A DNA stretch of 64,000 nucleotides from Achromobacter marplatensis (GTDB lineage: Bacteria; Pseudomonadota; Gammaproteobacteria; Burkholderiales; Burkholderiaceae_B), in assembly GCF_002209535.1 (NCBI RefSeq), contig NZ_NJIG01000008.1, forward strand, positions 186,001-250,000, read 5' to 3'. Under the pieces are notes generated by a model. That model did not search any database and was not told where the DNA came from. It worked only from the letters and a program-made list of their open reading frames with translations. Positions within the stretch are counted from its first letter, which is position 1; each line of letters opens with the position of its first letter. This document shows positions 35,381-46,265 of this stretch, one piece after another. A program made the translations under genes and the position numbers.

Positions 35381-36031
35381 CTAGTGCAGCGCGTGCGTGC
35401 GGATGAGGCCCACCGCAATGCCTTCCAGTGCGAATTCCTGGTCGGCTTCCACCACGATGGTTTGGAAGTCCGGGTTTTCGGGCAGAAGCTCGATATGCCC
35501 ATTGGTGCGTTGAAGGCGCTTGACGGTGACGTCGTCGCCCAGGCGGGCCACGACGATCTGGCCGTTGCGGGCTTCAGAGGCCTTCTTCACGGCCAGCAGA
35601 TCCCCTTCGAGGATGCCGGCGTCACGCATGCTCATGCCGCGCACCTTCAGAAGGTAGTCGGGCGCTTGCGCGAACAGGTGAGGGTCGACGCCCACTTCGC
35701 GCTCGACGTGTTCAGCGGCAAGAATGGGGCTGCCGGCGGCGACGCGGCCCACCAGCGGCAGAAGCAACTGCGCCAGCGAGGGTATGGGCAGGGAAGCCTG
35801 CGAAGAGGCGGAGGCGCCGTCCTTCAGGCGGATGCCCCGCGAGGCGCCGGCGGTAAGCTCGATGGCGCCCTTGCGGGCCAATGCCTTGAGATGGTCTTCC
35901 GCCGCGTTGGGCGAACGGAAACCCAGGGCCTGGGCGATTTCGGCACGCGTCGGCGGGAAGCCCGTGCGCGTGACGGTTTGCCGGATGAGGTCGAGGATTT
36001 GCTGCTGGCGATCTGTAAGTTTGCTGGCCAT
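35381..36031 (-). CDS. lexA: LexA, SOS repressor and self-cleaving protease
   Basis: 216 aa from ATG 36031; the frame continues upstream through the LexA box, so the longer start is rejected. The winged HTH is at the N-terminus ([43 protein letters not shown]). The cleavage site is A99-G100 (VAAGSP). The catalytic dyad is S134 ([10 protein letters not shown]) and K171 (DDVTVKRLQ). RecA-stimulated autocleavage induces the SOS genes. A LexA box just upstream shows autoregulation. Confidence 0.98.
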   Translation of the reverse strand: MASKLTDRQQQILDLIRQTVTRTGFPPTRAEIAQALGFRSPNAAEDHLKALARKGAIELTAGASRGIRLKDGASASSQASLPIPSLAQLLLPLVGRVAAGSPILAAEHVEREVGVDPHLFAQAPDYLLKVRGMSMRDAGILEGDLLAVKKASEARNGQIVVARLGDDVTVKRLQRTNGHIELLPENPDFQTIVVEADQEFALEGIAVGLIRTHALH

Positions 36032-36054
36032 GGCGATGATCCGGTGCGAGCGGA

Positions 36055-36070
36055 CTGTACATATATACAG
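36055..36070. promoter_or_regulatory. LexA (SOS) box upstream of lexA
   Basis: CTGTACATATATACAG matches the CTG-N10-CAG SOS consensus with an almost complete palindrome. It lies 24 bp before the lexA start. Confidence 0.95.
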
Positions 36071-36124
36071 CGCCATTCTGGGGGACGTAGCGCAAAAAAG
36101 CAAGCCAGCCAGGGCCCCTTTAGC

Positions 36125-36152
36125 AAAACGGAGCCCGAAGGCTCCGCTTTTT
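36125..36152 (-). terminator. Hairpin terminator between tyrB and lexA
   Basis: CGGAGCC (36129-36135) and GGCTCCG (36140-36146) around CGAA. On the minus strand TTTT follows (complement of 36125-36128), and on the plus strand TTTTT follows, so it can act both ways. It lies after the tyrB stop. Confidence 0.8.
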
Positions 36153-36184
36153 CAGCAATCGGGCCAGATGGCCCAAGCTCTGGG

Positions 36185-37384
36185 TTACAGCACGGCGGCG
36201 ATGCCGGCGGCAACCTTGTCGATGTTGCCGCTGTTCAGGGCGGCGACGCAGATGCGGCCGCTGGAAACGGCGTAGACGCCGTGTTCTTCACGCAGGCGAT
36301 CCACTTGCGCGGCGGTCAGGCCCGAATACGAGAACATGCCGCGTTGCTGCAGGACGAAGCTGAAGTCCTGCTTGCCGCCGTGTTCCTTGATCTTCTCGAC
36401 CAGTTGCTTGCGCATCAGACGGATGCGGTCGCGCATGCCGGCCAGTTCTTCTTCCCACATGGCGAAGAGTTCCGGCGTGTTCAGGACCGTCGACACTACC
36501 GTGCCGCCATGGGTCGGCGGGTTGGAGTAGTTGGTGCGGATGACGCGCTTCAACTGGCTCAGCACGCGGGTGGCTTCTTCCTTGCTGCCGGCCACGACCG
36601 TCAGTGCGCCCACGCGTTCGCCGTACAGCGAGAACGACTTCGAGAACGACGAGCTGATGAACATGGTCATGTCCAGGTCGGCGAACAGGCGCACGACCGA
36701 GGCGTCTTCCGTCAAGCCTTCGCCAAAGCCCTGGTAGGCGATGTCGAGGAACGGGACCAGATTGTTTTCCTTCACGACGGCGGCGATCTGCTTCCACTGG
36801 TCGGCGGTGGGGTCCACGCCGGTCGGGTTATGGCAGCACGCGTGCAGCACGACGACGGTCTTGGCCGGTGCGGCCTTCAGGTCCGCCAGCATGGCGTCGA
36901 AATTCAGGCCGCGGGTGGTGGCGTCGTAGTACGAGTAGGTGCCGACTTCGAAGCCGGCGCGCTCGAACAGGGCGCGGTGGTTTTCCCAGCTGGGGTTGCT
37001 GATCAGGACCTTGGAGGTCGGCAGCAACTGGCGCAGGAAGTCGGCGCCGATCTTCAGCGCGCCCGTGCCGCCCAGAGCCTGGGTGGTCAGAACGCGGCCG
37101 GCGGCGGCCAACGGGGATTCCTTGCCCAGCAGCAGCGCTTGAGCGCCCTGGTTGTAGCCGGCGATGCCTTCGATCGGCAGGTAGCCGCGTGCGGCGGCGG
37201 CCTCGATGCGGGCGGTTTCGGCTTTGCGTACGGCGCCCAGCAGGGGGATCCGTCCCTGATCGTCGTAGTACACGCCCACGCCCAGGTTGACTTTACCGGG
37301 ACGCGTATCCGCGTTGAATTGTTCGTTCAGACCAAGAATGGGGTCGCGCGGCGCGAGTTCGACGGAATCGAAAAGGTTGCTCAT
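36185..37384 (-). CDS. tyrB: Aromatic amino acid aminotransferase
   Basis: 399 aa from the ATG at 37384, the usual length for TyrB/AspC enzymes (class I PLP aminotransferases). Recognised blocks: LNEQFNADTRPGKVNLGVGVYYDDQGRIPLL, YLPIEGIAGYNQGAQALLLG, SNPSWENHRALFERAGF, LHACCHNPTGVDPT, FLDIAYQGFGEG, and the PLP lysine in SSSFSKSFSLYGERVGAL. It makes tyrosine, phenylalanine and possibly leucine from their keto acids with glutamate. Divergent from uvrB; single gene with a downstream terminator. Confidence 0.92.
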   Translation of the reverse strand: MSNLFDSVELAPRDPILGLNEQFNADTRPGKVNLGVGVYYDDQGRIPLLGAVRKAETARIEAAAARGYLPIEGIAGYNQGAQALLLGKESPLAAAGRVLTTQALGGTGALKIGADFLRQLLPTSKVLISNPSWENHRALFERAGFEVGTYSYYDATTRGLNFDAMLADLKAAPAKTVVVLHACCHNPTGVDPTADQWKQIAAVVKENNLVPFLDIAYQGFGEGLTEDASVVRLFADLDMTMFISSSFSKSFSLYGERVGALTVVAGSKEEATRVLSQLKRVIRTNYSNPPTHGGTVVSTVLNTPELFAMWEEELAGMRDRIRLMRKQLVEKIKEHGGKQDFSFVLQQRGMFSYSGLTAAQVDRLREEHGVYAVSSGRICVAALNSGNIDKVAAGIAAVL

Positions 37385-37460
37385 GGGACTCTGATGAGGA
37401 TGGGTGGACGCAGTACGGTGTGCTGTGGATAATGGGGGGTTTACCCTGGAACAGTCTAGC

Positions 37461-39593
<2,133 letters not shown>

Positions 39594-39840
39594 CAAAGCA
39601 CGTATCAAAACGTGTCTTTTTGCTGACGCCTTCCTGAAAATGTGTAAAACCCGCAATGTTGCAATTGCGGCTTCACAATCTTCGTGAATCCCCGGGATCC
39701 GAGCCTGTTTCCTGCGACTGAATATCCGCTTAACTCATTGATTTTAATGACAATAGTCTGGATGTTCGGCAGCCCTTATCCAATCGGATAATTGCAAAAA
39801 AAGCTTGCCTTATCTCGGGTTTTCCCGCACACTTACTTCC
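39594..39840. other. Intergenic region uvrB to phosphatase
   Basis: About 250 bp without a gene. It holds a weak terminator-like element after uvrB (CACG/CGTG followed by CTTTTT, around 39596-39622), a CCGCAA-N8-TTGCGG dyad (39651-39670), and an AT-rich stretch (about 39720-39790) that probably carries the phosphatase promoter. Confidence 0.5.
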
Positions 39841-40332
39841 ATGATGACCAAGGTACTTTTCGTTTGCATGGGCAATATCTGTCGCTCGCCGAGCGCAGAG
39901 GGCGTGTTTCGCCATTTGGTGAACGACGCGGGTTTGGGCGATGTTGTTCGCATCGACTCCGCGGGCACGCACGCGTTTCATATCGGCGAGGCGCCTGATG
40001 CCCGGGCGCAGGCTGCGGCGCGTAAGCGCGGCTACGAGATCACGCACTGTGAGGCGCGTCAGGTCACCGCGGAAGATTTCCGCGACTTTGATCTTATCCT
40101 CGCCATGGACTGGGACAATCTGTCCGCCATGCAGCAGCAGTGCCCCAAAACCTATCAGCACAAATTGATGCTGCTGATGCGCTTTGCCAATGAGTTCGAG
40201 GAGGCCACCGTGCCTGACCCGTACTATGGCGGCGCCGATGGTTTCGGCAAGGTGCTCGATTATCTGGAAGACGCCTGTCAGGGTGTTCTTGAACTGGTCC
40301 GTAAGCGCGCTACCCAGTACCAGGCGGCGTGA
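39841..40332 (+). CDS. Low-molecular-weight protein-tyrosine phosphatase
   Basis: 163 aa from ATG 39841; ATG 39844 is equally possible. The P-loop is C9-MGNICRS (C-x5-R) at the N-terminus, and the general-acid Asp is in VPDPYYGGADGF near residue 125. It dephosphorylates tyrosine, perhaps on BY-kinase substrates; such genes are also annotated wzb/etp or arsenate reductase-like, but no capsule genes are here. It lies directly before iscR, a pairing I know from other betaproteobacteria, but its terminator keeps it separate. Confidence 0.9.
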   Translation: MMTKVLFVCMGNICRSPSAEGVFRHLVNDAGLGDVVRIDSAGTHAFHIGEAPDARAQAAARKRGYEITHCEARQVTAEDFRDFDLILAMDWDNLSAMQQQCPKTYQHKLMLLMRFANEFEEATVPDPYYGGADGFGKVLDYLEDACQGVLELVRKRATQYQAA

Positions 40333-40385
40333 CCGTCTAGGCCGTAGAGCCGCCCACTGAGCGGCTCTCGGCGTACTTGGCAGTG

Positions 40386-40413
40386 AAAAAACCGCGCACA
40401 TGCGCGGTTTTTT
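40386..40413 (+). terminator. Rho-independent terminator after the phosphatase
   Basis: AAAAAACCGCGCA and TGCGCGGTTTTTT around a tiny loop; it isolates the phosphatase from the isc operon. Confidence 0.95.
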
Positions 40414-40451
40414 CTAGCCGGGAGCCATACCAAATTAGTCGGGAATAGGCT

Positions 40452-40476
40452 ATACTTGAGCCAATTACTCGGGTAT
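40452..40476. promoter_or_regulatory. IscR type 1 binding site upstream of iscR
   Basis: A 25-bp imperfect palindrome, left arm ATACTTGAG and right arm ACTCGGGTAT. It agrees with most positions of the E. coli type 1 consensus. A half-site (AGTCGGGAAT, 40437-40446) lies just before it. It is 50 bp before the iscR start, at the expected promoter position, so Fe-S-loaded IscR likely represses the operon. Confidence 0.75.
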
Positions 40477-40525
40477 TGACCGCTGGATTCGCTGGCGGCC
40501 ATTGCCGAATCACAGGGAACCCACC

Positions 40526-41068
40526 ATGCGGCTAACTACCAAAGGGCGTTTCGCCGTGACTGCCATGATCGATCTGGCTATGCGGCAGCATAGCGGCCCG
40601 GTCACTCTTGCGGCCATCAGCCAGCGTCAGAATATTTCGCTTTCCTATCTGGAACAGCTGTTCGGGAAACTGCGTCGCCACGAACTCGTGGACAGCGTAC
40701 GCGGCCCGGGCGGCGGTTATTCGCTTGCACGCCTTGCGCGCAACGTGACCGTTGCCGACATCATCTTCGCGGTCGATGAGCCGCTGGACGCCACGAGCTG
40801 TGGCGGCAAACGGGACTGTACGAGCGGCAACGACGGCAAGCCGGGCAAGTGCATGACGCACGAACTCTGGGCCACGTTGAATCGCAAGATGGTCGATTAC
40901 CTGGATTCGGTGTCCCTGCAAGATCTGGTTGATCAGCAGCGCGTGCGCCAATTGCAGGAAGCCAACAATCAAGCGCAGGCCTGCGCGGTACGTGTGAATC
41001 GGGTAGGGGGCACGAATGCCGCCGCCAACGCCCCGACCACGACCGTCGCCGCCAATGCCACCGTATAA
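40526..41068 (+). CDS. iscR: IscR, Fe-S cluster-sensing regulator
   Basis: 180 aa from ATG 40526. Rrf2-family winged HTH: MRLTTKGRFAVTAMIDLAMRQ and AAISQRQNISLSYLEQLFGKLRRHELVDSVRGPGGGYSLAR. The cluster ligands appear as C92, C98 and C109 with H112. E. coli spacing is C92, C98, C104 and H107, so this protein has a five-residue insertion (TSGNDGKPGK) in the loop. The Ala/Thr/Asn-rich C-terminus is variable. It controls the isc operon in response to Fe-S demand. Confidence 0.97.
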   Translation: MRLTTKGRFAVTAMIDLAMRQHSGPVTLAAISQRQNISLSYLEQLFGKLRRHELVDSVRGPGGGYSLARLARNVTVADIIFAVDEPLDATSCGGKRDCTSGNDGKPGKCMTHELWATLNRKMVDYLDSVSLQDLVDQQRVRQLQEANNQAQACAVRVNRVGGTNAAANAPTTTVAANATV

Positions 41069-41089
41069 GCAGTATCAGGAGTTGTAGAT

Positions 41090-42301
41090 ATGACCACCCG
41101 CCCGATTTATTTTGACTATTCGGCCACGACGCCCGTCGACCCCCGCGTCGTGGACAAGATGGTGCCCTGGCTGTACGAGAACTTCGGCAACCCCGCATCG
41201 CGCAGCCACTCGTTCGGCTGGGATTCCGAAGAAGCCGTTGAACGCGCCCGCGAAGAAGTTGCCAAGCTGGTCAACGCCGACCCGCGCGAGATCGTCTGGA
41301 CCTCTGGTGCCACCGAATCCGACAACCTGGCCATCAAGGGCGCCGCGAACTTCTACGCGGAACGCGGCAAGCACATCATCACCGTCAAGACCGAACACAA
41401 GGCGGTGCTGGATACCTGTCGCGAGCTCGAACGCCAAGGCTTCGACGTCACGTATCTGAATGTGAAAGACGATGGCCTGATCGACCTGGATACATTCAAG
41501 GCCGCGCTGCGCCCCGATACCGTGCTGGTGTCGGTGATGATGGTGAACAACGAGATCGGCGTGGTCCAGGATATCGAGACGCTGGGCGAGATCTGCCGTG
41601 AAAAGGGCATCATCTTCCACGTGGACGCCGCTCAGGCGACGGGCAAGGTGGAAATCGACCTGCAAAAGCTGAAGGTCGACCTGATGTCGTTCTCGGCGCA
41701 CAAGACCTATGGCCCCAAGGGCATCGGCGCGCTGTATGTTCGCCGCAAGCCGCGCATCCGCATCGAAGCGCAAATGCACGGCGGCGGCCACGAGCGCGGT
41801 TTCCGCTCGGGCACGCTGGCCACGCACCAGATCGTCGGCATGGGCGAAGCGTTCCGCCTGGCCCGTGAAGAAATGGGCACCGAGAACGAGCGCATCCGCA
41901 TGTTGCGCGATCGTCTCTGGAATGGCCTGTCGCAAATCGAAGAGGTCTACCTCAACGGCGACATGGACCAGCGCGTTCCGCACAACCTGAATGTCAGCTT
42001 CAACTACGTCGAAGGCGAGTCCCTGATCATGGCGATCAAGGAACTGGCCGTGTCCAGCGGTTCGGCCTGCACCTCGGCCAGCCTGGAGCCGTCCTACGTG
42101 CTGCGCGCGCTGGGCCGCAACGACGAGTTGGCGCACAGCTCTATCCGTTTCACCCTGGGCCGCTTCACGACCGAAAAGGAAGTGGACTTCGCCATTGAAT
42201 TGCTCAAGAGCCGCGTGGGCAAGCTGCGCGACATGTCGCCGCTTTGGGAAATGGCCAAGGAAGGCATCGACTTGAACACCGTGCAGTGGGCCGCGCACTA
42301 A
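41090..42301 (+). CDS. iscS: IscS, cysteine desulfurase
   Basis: 403 aa, full length. PLP lysine in [16 protein letters not shown]. The mobile persulfide cysteine is in [24 protein letters not shown]-terminus [19 protein letters not shown] is typical. It takes sulfur from cysteine and passes it to IscU and other acceptors. Good Shine-Dalgarno (CAGGAG) 21 nt after iscR; iscU follows after 33 nt. Confidence 0.98.
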   Translation: MTTRPIYFDYSATTPVDPRVVDKMVPWLYENFGNPASRSHSFGWDSEEAVERAREEVAKLVNADPREIVWTSGATESDNLAIKGAANFYAERGKHIITVKTEHKAVLDTCRELERQGFDVTYLNVKDDGLIDLDTFKAALRPDTVLVSVMMVNNEIGVVQDIETLGEICREKGIIFHVDAAQATGKVEIDLQKLKVDLMSFSAHKTYGPKGIGALYVRRKPRIRIEAQMHGGGHERGFRSGTLATHQIVGMGEAFRLAREEMGTENERIRMLRDRLWNGLSQIEEVYLNGDMDQRVPHNLNVSFNYVEGESLIMAIKELAVSSGSACTSASLEPSYVLRALGRNDELAHSSIRFTLGRFTTEKEVDFAIELLKSRVGKLRDMSPLWEMAKEGIDLNTVQWAAH

Positions 42302-42334
42302 GCGCCCGCGCCAAGAAATACGTGGAGAAATAAC

Positions 42335-42739
42335 ATGTCTTACAGCACCAAAGTTCTGGATCACTACGAAAACCCGCGCAACGTCGGTTCGTTCGACAAG
42401 TCGGACGAGTCGGTCGGTACCGGCATGGTCGGCGCACCCGCCTGTGGCGATGTCATGAAGCTGCAGATCAAGGTGAATGAAGCCGGCGTGATCGAAGACG
42501 CGCGCTTCAAGACCTACGGCTGCGGTTCGGCCATCGCTTCCAGCTCGCTCGTGACCGAATGGGTCAAGGGCAAGACGCTGGACCAAGCGATGAACATCCG
42601 CAACACGCAGATCGCCGAAGAACTGGCATTGCCGCCGGTGAAGGTTCACTGTTCCATCCTGGCCGAAGACGCGATCAAGGCCGCGGTGCAGAACTACAAA
42701 GAAAAGCACTCGGTTCCGGCCGAAGCGGTGGCAGGCTGA
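42335..42739 (+). CDS. iscU: IscU, Fe-S cluster scaffold
   Basis: 134 aa. The three scaffold cysteines are in [26 protein letters not shown] and [12 protein letters not shown], and Asp is present in ACGD. The HscA-binding motif LPPVK is intact ([12 protein letters not shown]). It assembles clusters with sulfur from IscS and hands them on with HscB/HscA. The start [21 protein letters not shown] follows GGAGAA. Confidence 0.98.
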   Translation: MSYSTKVLDHYENPRNVGSFDKSDESVGTGMVGAPACGDVMKLQIKVNEAGVIEDARFKTYGCGSAIASSSLVTEWVKGKTLDQAMNIRNTQIAEELALPPVKVHCSILAEDAIKAAVQNYKEKHSVPAEAVAG

Positions 42740-42741
42740 TC

Positions 42742-43065
42742 ATGTCCGTTACCCTGACCCAACAGGCTGCCACCCATATCGGGCGCTACTTGCAGAAGCG
42801 CGGAAAGGGTATTGGCTTGCGGCTCGGCGTTAGGACGACGGGCTGCTCCGGCATGGCCTACAAGTTGGAATACGTGGACGACTCGGCGCCGGAAGACGCC
42901 GTGTTCGAAAGCTTTGGCGTGAAGGTCTTTATTGACCCGAAGAGCCTGGCTTACCTGGATGGCACCGAGCTGGACTACGCCCGCGAAGGCCTGAACGAAG
43001 GTTTCAAGTTCCGCAACCCCAACGAAAAGGCGACCTGCGGCTGCGGCGAGTCGTTCACGGTGTAA
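42742..43065 (+). CDS. iscA: IscA, A-type Fe-S carrier
   Basis: 107 aa from ATG 42742, 2 nt after iscU. The three ligands are C35 ([10 protein letters not shown]), C99 and C101 (TCGCGES), the same numbering as E. coli IscA. It carries iron or Fe-S clusters to target apoproteins. The gene is embedded in the isc operon between iscU and hscB. Confidence 0.97.
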   Translation: MSVTLTQQAATHIGRYLQKRGKGIGLRLGVRTTGCSGMAYKLEYVDDSAPEDAVFESFGVKVFIDPKSLAYLDGTELDYAREGLNEGFKFRNPNEKATCGCGESFTV

Positions 43066-43068
43066 GTC

Positions 43069-43581
43069 TTGGCTGGAGACGACCACTTCAGCCTGTTCGG
43101 CTTGCCGGCACGCTTTGACCTGGACGCGCAAGCGTTGGAGTCCGCATGGCGTGCTGTCGCCGCGCAAGTGCATCCCGACCGTTACGCCACGGCCAGCCCC
43201 GCGGAGCGCCGCGTGGCCATGCAGTGGGCGGCGCGCGCGAACGAGGCGTACCGCGTGTTGCGGGATCCCTTGCTGCGCGCACGTTACCTGTGTGAGCAGG
43301 CAGGCATTGATCTGCAGACCGAAAGCAATACGTCCATGGACACGGCTTTCCTGATGCAGCAGATGACCTGGCGCGAGATGCTGGACGATGCGCGCGACGA
43401 CGCCGTTGCCCTGGCCGCCTTGCAGACGGAGTTGGAAGCGGCGCGCACTGCGATGCGCGCCACGCTGACGAGTCTGCTGGACAACGAGCGCGACTACGCG
43501 ACTGCCGGGCTGAAGATCCGGGAATGGATGTTCGTGGAAAAGCTGGCGGAAGAGCTGGCGCACGCGCAGCCCGCCGGATAG
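43069..43581 (+). CDS. hscB: HscB, J-domain co-chaperone for Fe-S assembly
   Basis: 170 aa starting at TTG 43069; there is no ATG close to the N-terminus of the conserved J domain ([16 protein letters not shown]). The HPD motif is at 35-37 (QVHPDRYA). The C-terminal three-helix bundle includes [22 protein letters not shown]. HscB brings IscU to HscA and stimulates its ATPase. The TTG start may lower HscB output relative to IscA and HscA. Confidence 0.93.
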   Translation: MAGDDHFSLFGLPARFDLDAQALESAWRAVAAQVHPDRYATASPAERRVAMQWAARANEAYRVLRDPLLRARYLCEQAGIDLQTESNTSMDTAFLMQQMTWREMLDDARDDAVALAALQTELEAARTAMRATLTSLLDNERDYATAGLKIREWMFVEKLAEELAHAQPAG

Positions 43582-43651
43582 TCCAAGCCGCGTTGGGGCG
43601 CCTGAAGCAGGCGCCCGGATTTCGCCGCCTACTGAGCAGAAAAATACAATC

Positions 43652-45514
43652 ATGGCCTTATTGCAGATATCCGAGCCCGGCGAGTCGCCCGCGCCGCACC
43701 AGCGCAAGCTGGCGGTGGGGATCGACCTGGGCACTACCAATTCTCTGGTCGCGGCCGTGCGCAGCAGCGTCGCCGAAGTGCTGCCTGATGCAGAAGGCCA
43801 TGCCTTGCTGCCCTCGGCGGTGCGTTATTTCCCGGGTGGCAAAGTCACCACCGGCCGCGAGCCGCTGGCTCAACAGGCCGAAGACCCGCTGAACACCGTC
43901 GTGTCCGTGAAGCGCTTCATGGGCCGTTCGCTGGAAGAGGCGCGCGCCACGCGTGCGCCGTATGAATTCGTGGACGCGCCCGGCATGGTGCGCATCCGCA
44001 CCGCGCAGGGCGACCTGAGCCCGGTCGAGGTGTCGGCGCAGATCCTGGCGGTGTTGCGCCAGCGTGCCGAAGACGTCCTGGGCGACGACCTGGTGGGCGC
44101 GGTCATCACCGTGCCGGCGTATTTTGACGACGCCCAGCGCCAGGCCACGCGCGACGCTGCCCGACTGGCCGGCCTGAATGTCTTGCGTCTGCTGAATGAA
44201 CCCACGGCCGCGGCGATCGCCTATGGCCTGGACCACGCCTCGGAAGGCGTGTATGCCGTGTACGACCTAGGCGGCGGCACCTTCGATATTTCCATTCTGC
44301 GCCTGACTCAAGGCGTGTTCGAAGTGATCTCCACCGGCGGCGATACGGCGCTGGGCGGCGACGACTTTGACGCCTTGATCGCCGACCATGCCGTGGCCAA
44401 GCTTGCCGCTGGCGAGTTCTCGCCGGCAGACCGACGCGGGCTGTTGATGGCGGCGCGGGCTGCGCGCGAAGCACTGTCCGATGCCGAATCCGCCAACCTG
44501 AAGCTGACGCTGGCGGACGGGCGCGATGTCGACGTCGTGCTGACCCGCGCAGAATTCGAGGCACTGGCGCAACCTCTGGTAGAGCGTACGCTGGATTGCG
44601 CGCGCCGAGCGCTGCGCGATGCGTCGCTGAAGGCAGCCGACGTGCGCGGTGTGGTGATGGTGGGTGGCGCAACGCGCATGCCCGTCGTGCGCGCCGCTGT
44701 CGGACGTGTATTCGGTACGGAACCGTTGACCGATCTGGACCCGGATCAGGTGGTGGCGCTGGGCGCCGCCTTGCAAGCCAACTTGCTGGCGGGCAATCGC
44801 GCGCCGGGCGAGGACTGGCTGCTGCTGGATGTAATTCCGCTGTCGCTGGGGCTGGAAACCATGGGTGGGCTGGTCGAGCGCGTGATTCCGCGTAACAGCA
44901 CCATTCCTGTCGCCCGCGCCCAGGAATTCACGACATTCAAGGATGGCCAGACGGCCATGAGCATCCATGTGGTGCAGGGCGAGCGCGACCTGGTGGCGGA
45001 TTCGCGTTCGCTGGCCCGGTTCGAGTTGCGTGGCATCCCCCCGATGGTGGCGGGCGCTGCGCGCATCCGCGTGACCTTCCAGGTGGACGCGGATGGCCTG
45101 CTGAGCGTGACGGCCCGTGAACAAAGCACGGGCGTCGAGGCCGCCGTTTCGGTCAAGCCGTCCTACGGGCTGACCGACGACGAGATTGCGCAGATGCTGG
45201 CCGACAGCGTGGCGCAGGCCGATACGGACGCACGCGCCCGCATGCTGCGTGAGCAACAGGTGGATGCGCGCCAGTTGGTGGAATCCGTGCAGGCCGCCCT
45301 GGCCGTCGACGGTGACCTGCTGGACGCGGAAGAACGCAAGCATGTTGACGAATGCCTGCAGGCCGCCATTGCCGCGCAGTCCGCGCAGGACGTGGACACG
45401 GTGAAAGACGCGGTGCAAGCGCTGTCGGCCGCGACCGACGACTTTGCCGCGCGGCGAATGGACCGCAGCATCCGTGCCGCACTGGCGGGCCGCAAACTTG
45501 ATGAGATCGCCTGA
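43652..45514 (+). CDS. hscA: HscA, Hsp70-type chaperone for Fe-S assembly
   Basis: 620 aa. The N-terminal Hsp70 ATPase has [15 protein letters not shown], the phosphate-2 region [17 protein letters not shown], and [18 protein letters not shown]. The substrate-binding domain begins [17 protein letters not shown]. It is shorter than DnaK, lacking the Gly-rich tail. It releases clusters from IscU (LPPVK motif) with ATP. It lies 70 bp after hscB and 8 bp before fdx. Confidence 0.97.
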   Translation: MALLQISEPGESPAPHQRKLAVGIDLGTTNSLVAAVRSSVAEVLPDAEGHALLPSAVRYFPGGKVTTGREPLAQQAEDPLNTVVSVKRFMGRSLEEARATRAPYEFVDAPGMVRIRTAQGDLSPVEVSAQILAVLRQRAEDVLGDDLVGAVITVPAYFDDAQRQATRDAARLAGLNVLRLLNEPTAAAIAYGLDHASEGVYAVYDLGGGTFDISILRLTQGVFEVISTGGDTALGGDDFDALIADHAVAKLAAGEFSPADRRGLLMAARAAREALSDAESANLKLTLADGRDVDVVLTRAEFEALAQPLVERTLDCARRALRDASLKAADVRGVVMVGGATRMPVVRAAVGRVFGTEPLTDLDPDQVVALGAALQANLLAGNRAPGEDWLLLDVIPLSLGLETMGGLVERVIPRNSTIPVARAQEFTTFKDGQTAMSIHVVQGERDLVADSRSLARFELRGIPPMVAGAARIRVTFQVDADGLLSVTAREQSTGVEAAVSVKPSYGLTDDEIAQMLADSVAQADTDARARMLREQQVDARQLVESVQAALAVDGDLLDAEERKHVDECLQAAIAAQSAQDVDTVKDAVQALSAATDDFAARRMDRSIRAALAGRKLDEIA

Positions 45515-45522
45515 TTAGACGT

Positions 45523-45864
45523 ATGCCGAAACTGACTGTATTGCCTCATCCCGATTACTGCCCCGAGGGCGCCGTGATCGAAGACGCGCCCAAGGGCGTG
45601 TCGATCTGCCGTGTCCTGCTGGACAACCACATCGACATCGAACACGCCTGCGAGCTGTCGTGCGCGTGCACGACCTGTCACGTGGTGATCAAGCAAGGTT
45701 ATTCCGCGCTGGAAGACGCGACGGACGACGAAGAGGACTTGCTGGACAAGGCCTGGGGCCTGACCCCGACGTCGCGCCTGTCGTGCCAGGCGTTGGTGAC
45801 CGATACCGACCTGACGGTCGAGATTCCCAAGTACACCATCAACCACGCCAAAGAGGGCCATTGA
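45523..45864 (+). CDS. fdx: [2Fe-2S] ferredoxin of the isc operon
   Basis: 113 aa, adrenodoxin-type. The cluster ligands are C43, C49, C52 and C88 (CELSCACTTCHVV and LSCQALV). It supplies electrons for cluster assembly on IscU. The stop overlaps the iscX start by one base (TGATG). Confidence 0.97.
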   Translation: MPKLTVLPHPDYCPEGAVIEDAPKGVSICRVLLDNHIDIEHACELSCACTTCHVVIKQGYSALEDATDDEEDLLDKAWGLTPTSRLSCQALVTDTDLTVEIPKYTINHAKEGH

Positions 45865-46058
45865 TGAAGTGGACCGACACCTACGACATTGCCGCCGCGC
45901 TGGTCGACGCGCACCCGGACGTGGACCCCAAGACGCTGCGTTTTACGCAACTGCGCGAATGGGTCATGGCCTTGCCGGAATTCAGCGACGACCCCGCCCA
46001 TTGTGGCGAGAAGATCCTGGAGGCCATCCAGATGGCCTGGATCGACGAAGCGGACTGA
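45864..46058 (+). CDS. iscX: IscX (YfhJ), small acidic Fe-S assembly regulator
   Basis: 64 aa: MKWTDTYDIAAALVDAHPDVDPKTLRFTQLREWVMALPEFSDD..., the conserved IscX winged-helix fold with the acidic iron/IscS-binding surface. It tunes IscS activity. It is the last gene of the operon and is followed by a terminator. Confidence 0.97.
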   Translation: MKWTDTYDIAAALVDAHPDVDPKTLRFTQLREWVMALPEFSDDPAHCGEKILEAIQMAWIDEAD

Positions 46059-46070
46059 CCGACGCCAACG

Positions 46071-46095
46071 AAACGCTCCCCCTGGGAGCGTTTTT
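46071..46095 (+). terminator. Rho-independent terminator of the isc operon
   Basis: AAACGCTCCC and GGGAGCG followed by TTTTT, 12 nt past the iscX stop. Confidence 0.93.
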
Positions 46096-46102
46096 GCTGA
46101 AG

Positions 46103-46173
46103 GGCCGCCCCAAGGCAAAAAAGCGTCCCCTTGGGGGGGCAGCAAGCATGCGGAGCGTGCGCAGCGTGGGGGC
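46103..46173. repeat. REP-like intergenic palindromic element
   Basis: CCCCAAGG (46108-46115) pairs with CCTTGGGG (46129-46136), followed by GGGCAGCAAGC and a GCGTGCGCAGCGTGGGGGCC tail. I recognise this composition and layout (GCCCCAAGG...CCTTGGGGG...AGCGTGGGGGC) from intergenic repeats in other Burkholderiales. No second copy is seen in this window, so repeat status rests on memory. Confidence 0.55.
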
Positions 46174-46265
46174 CTTCTTCCTTTTCGCTCCTGCCGTGCC
46201 GCGGTCATGACGGCCACGGTATCATCAAGCCTCTGCTCGTTGATCCCTTTAGCTTGAGTCTACCG

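Noticed and set aside
35333..37432. 699-codon plus-strand frame across lexA and tyrB
   Set aside because: Runs opposite two certain genes and through their promoter; low-complexity translation.
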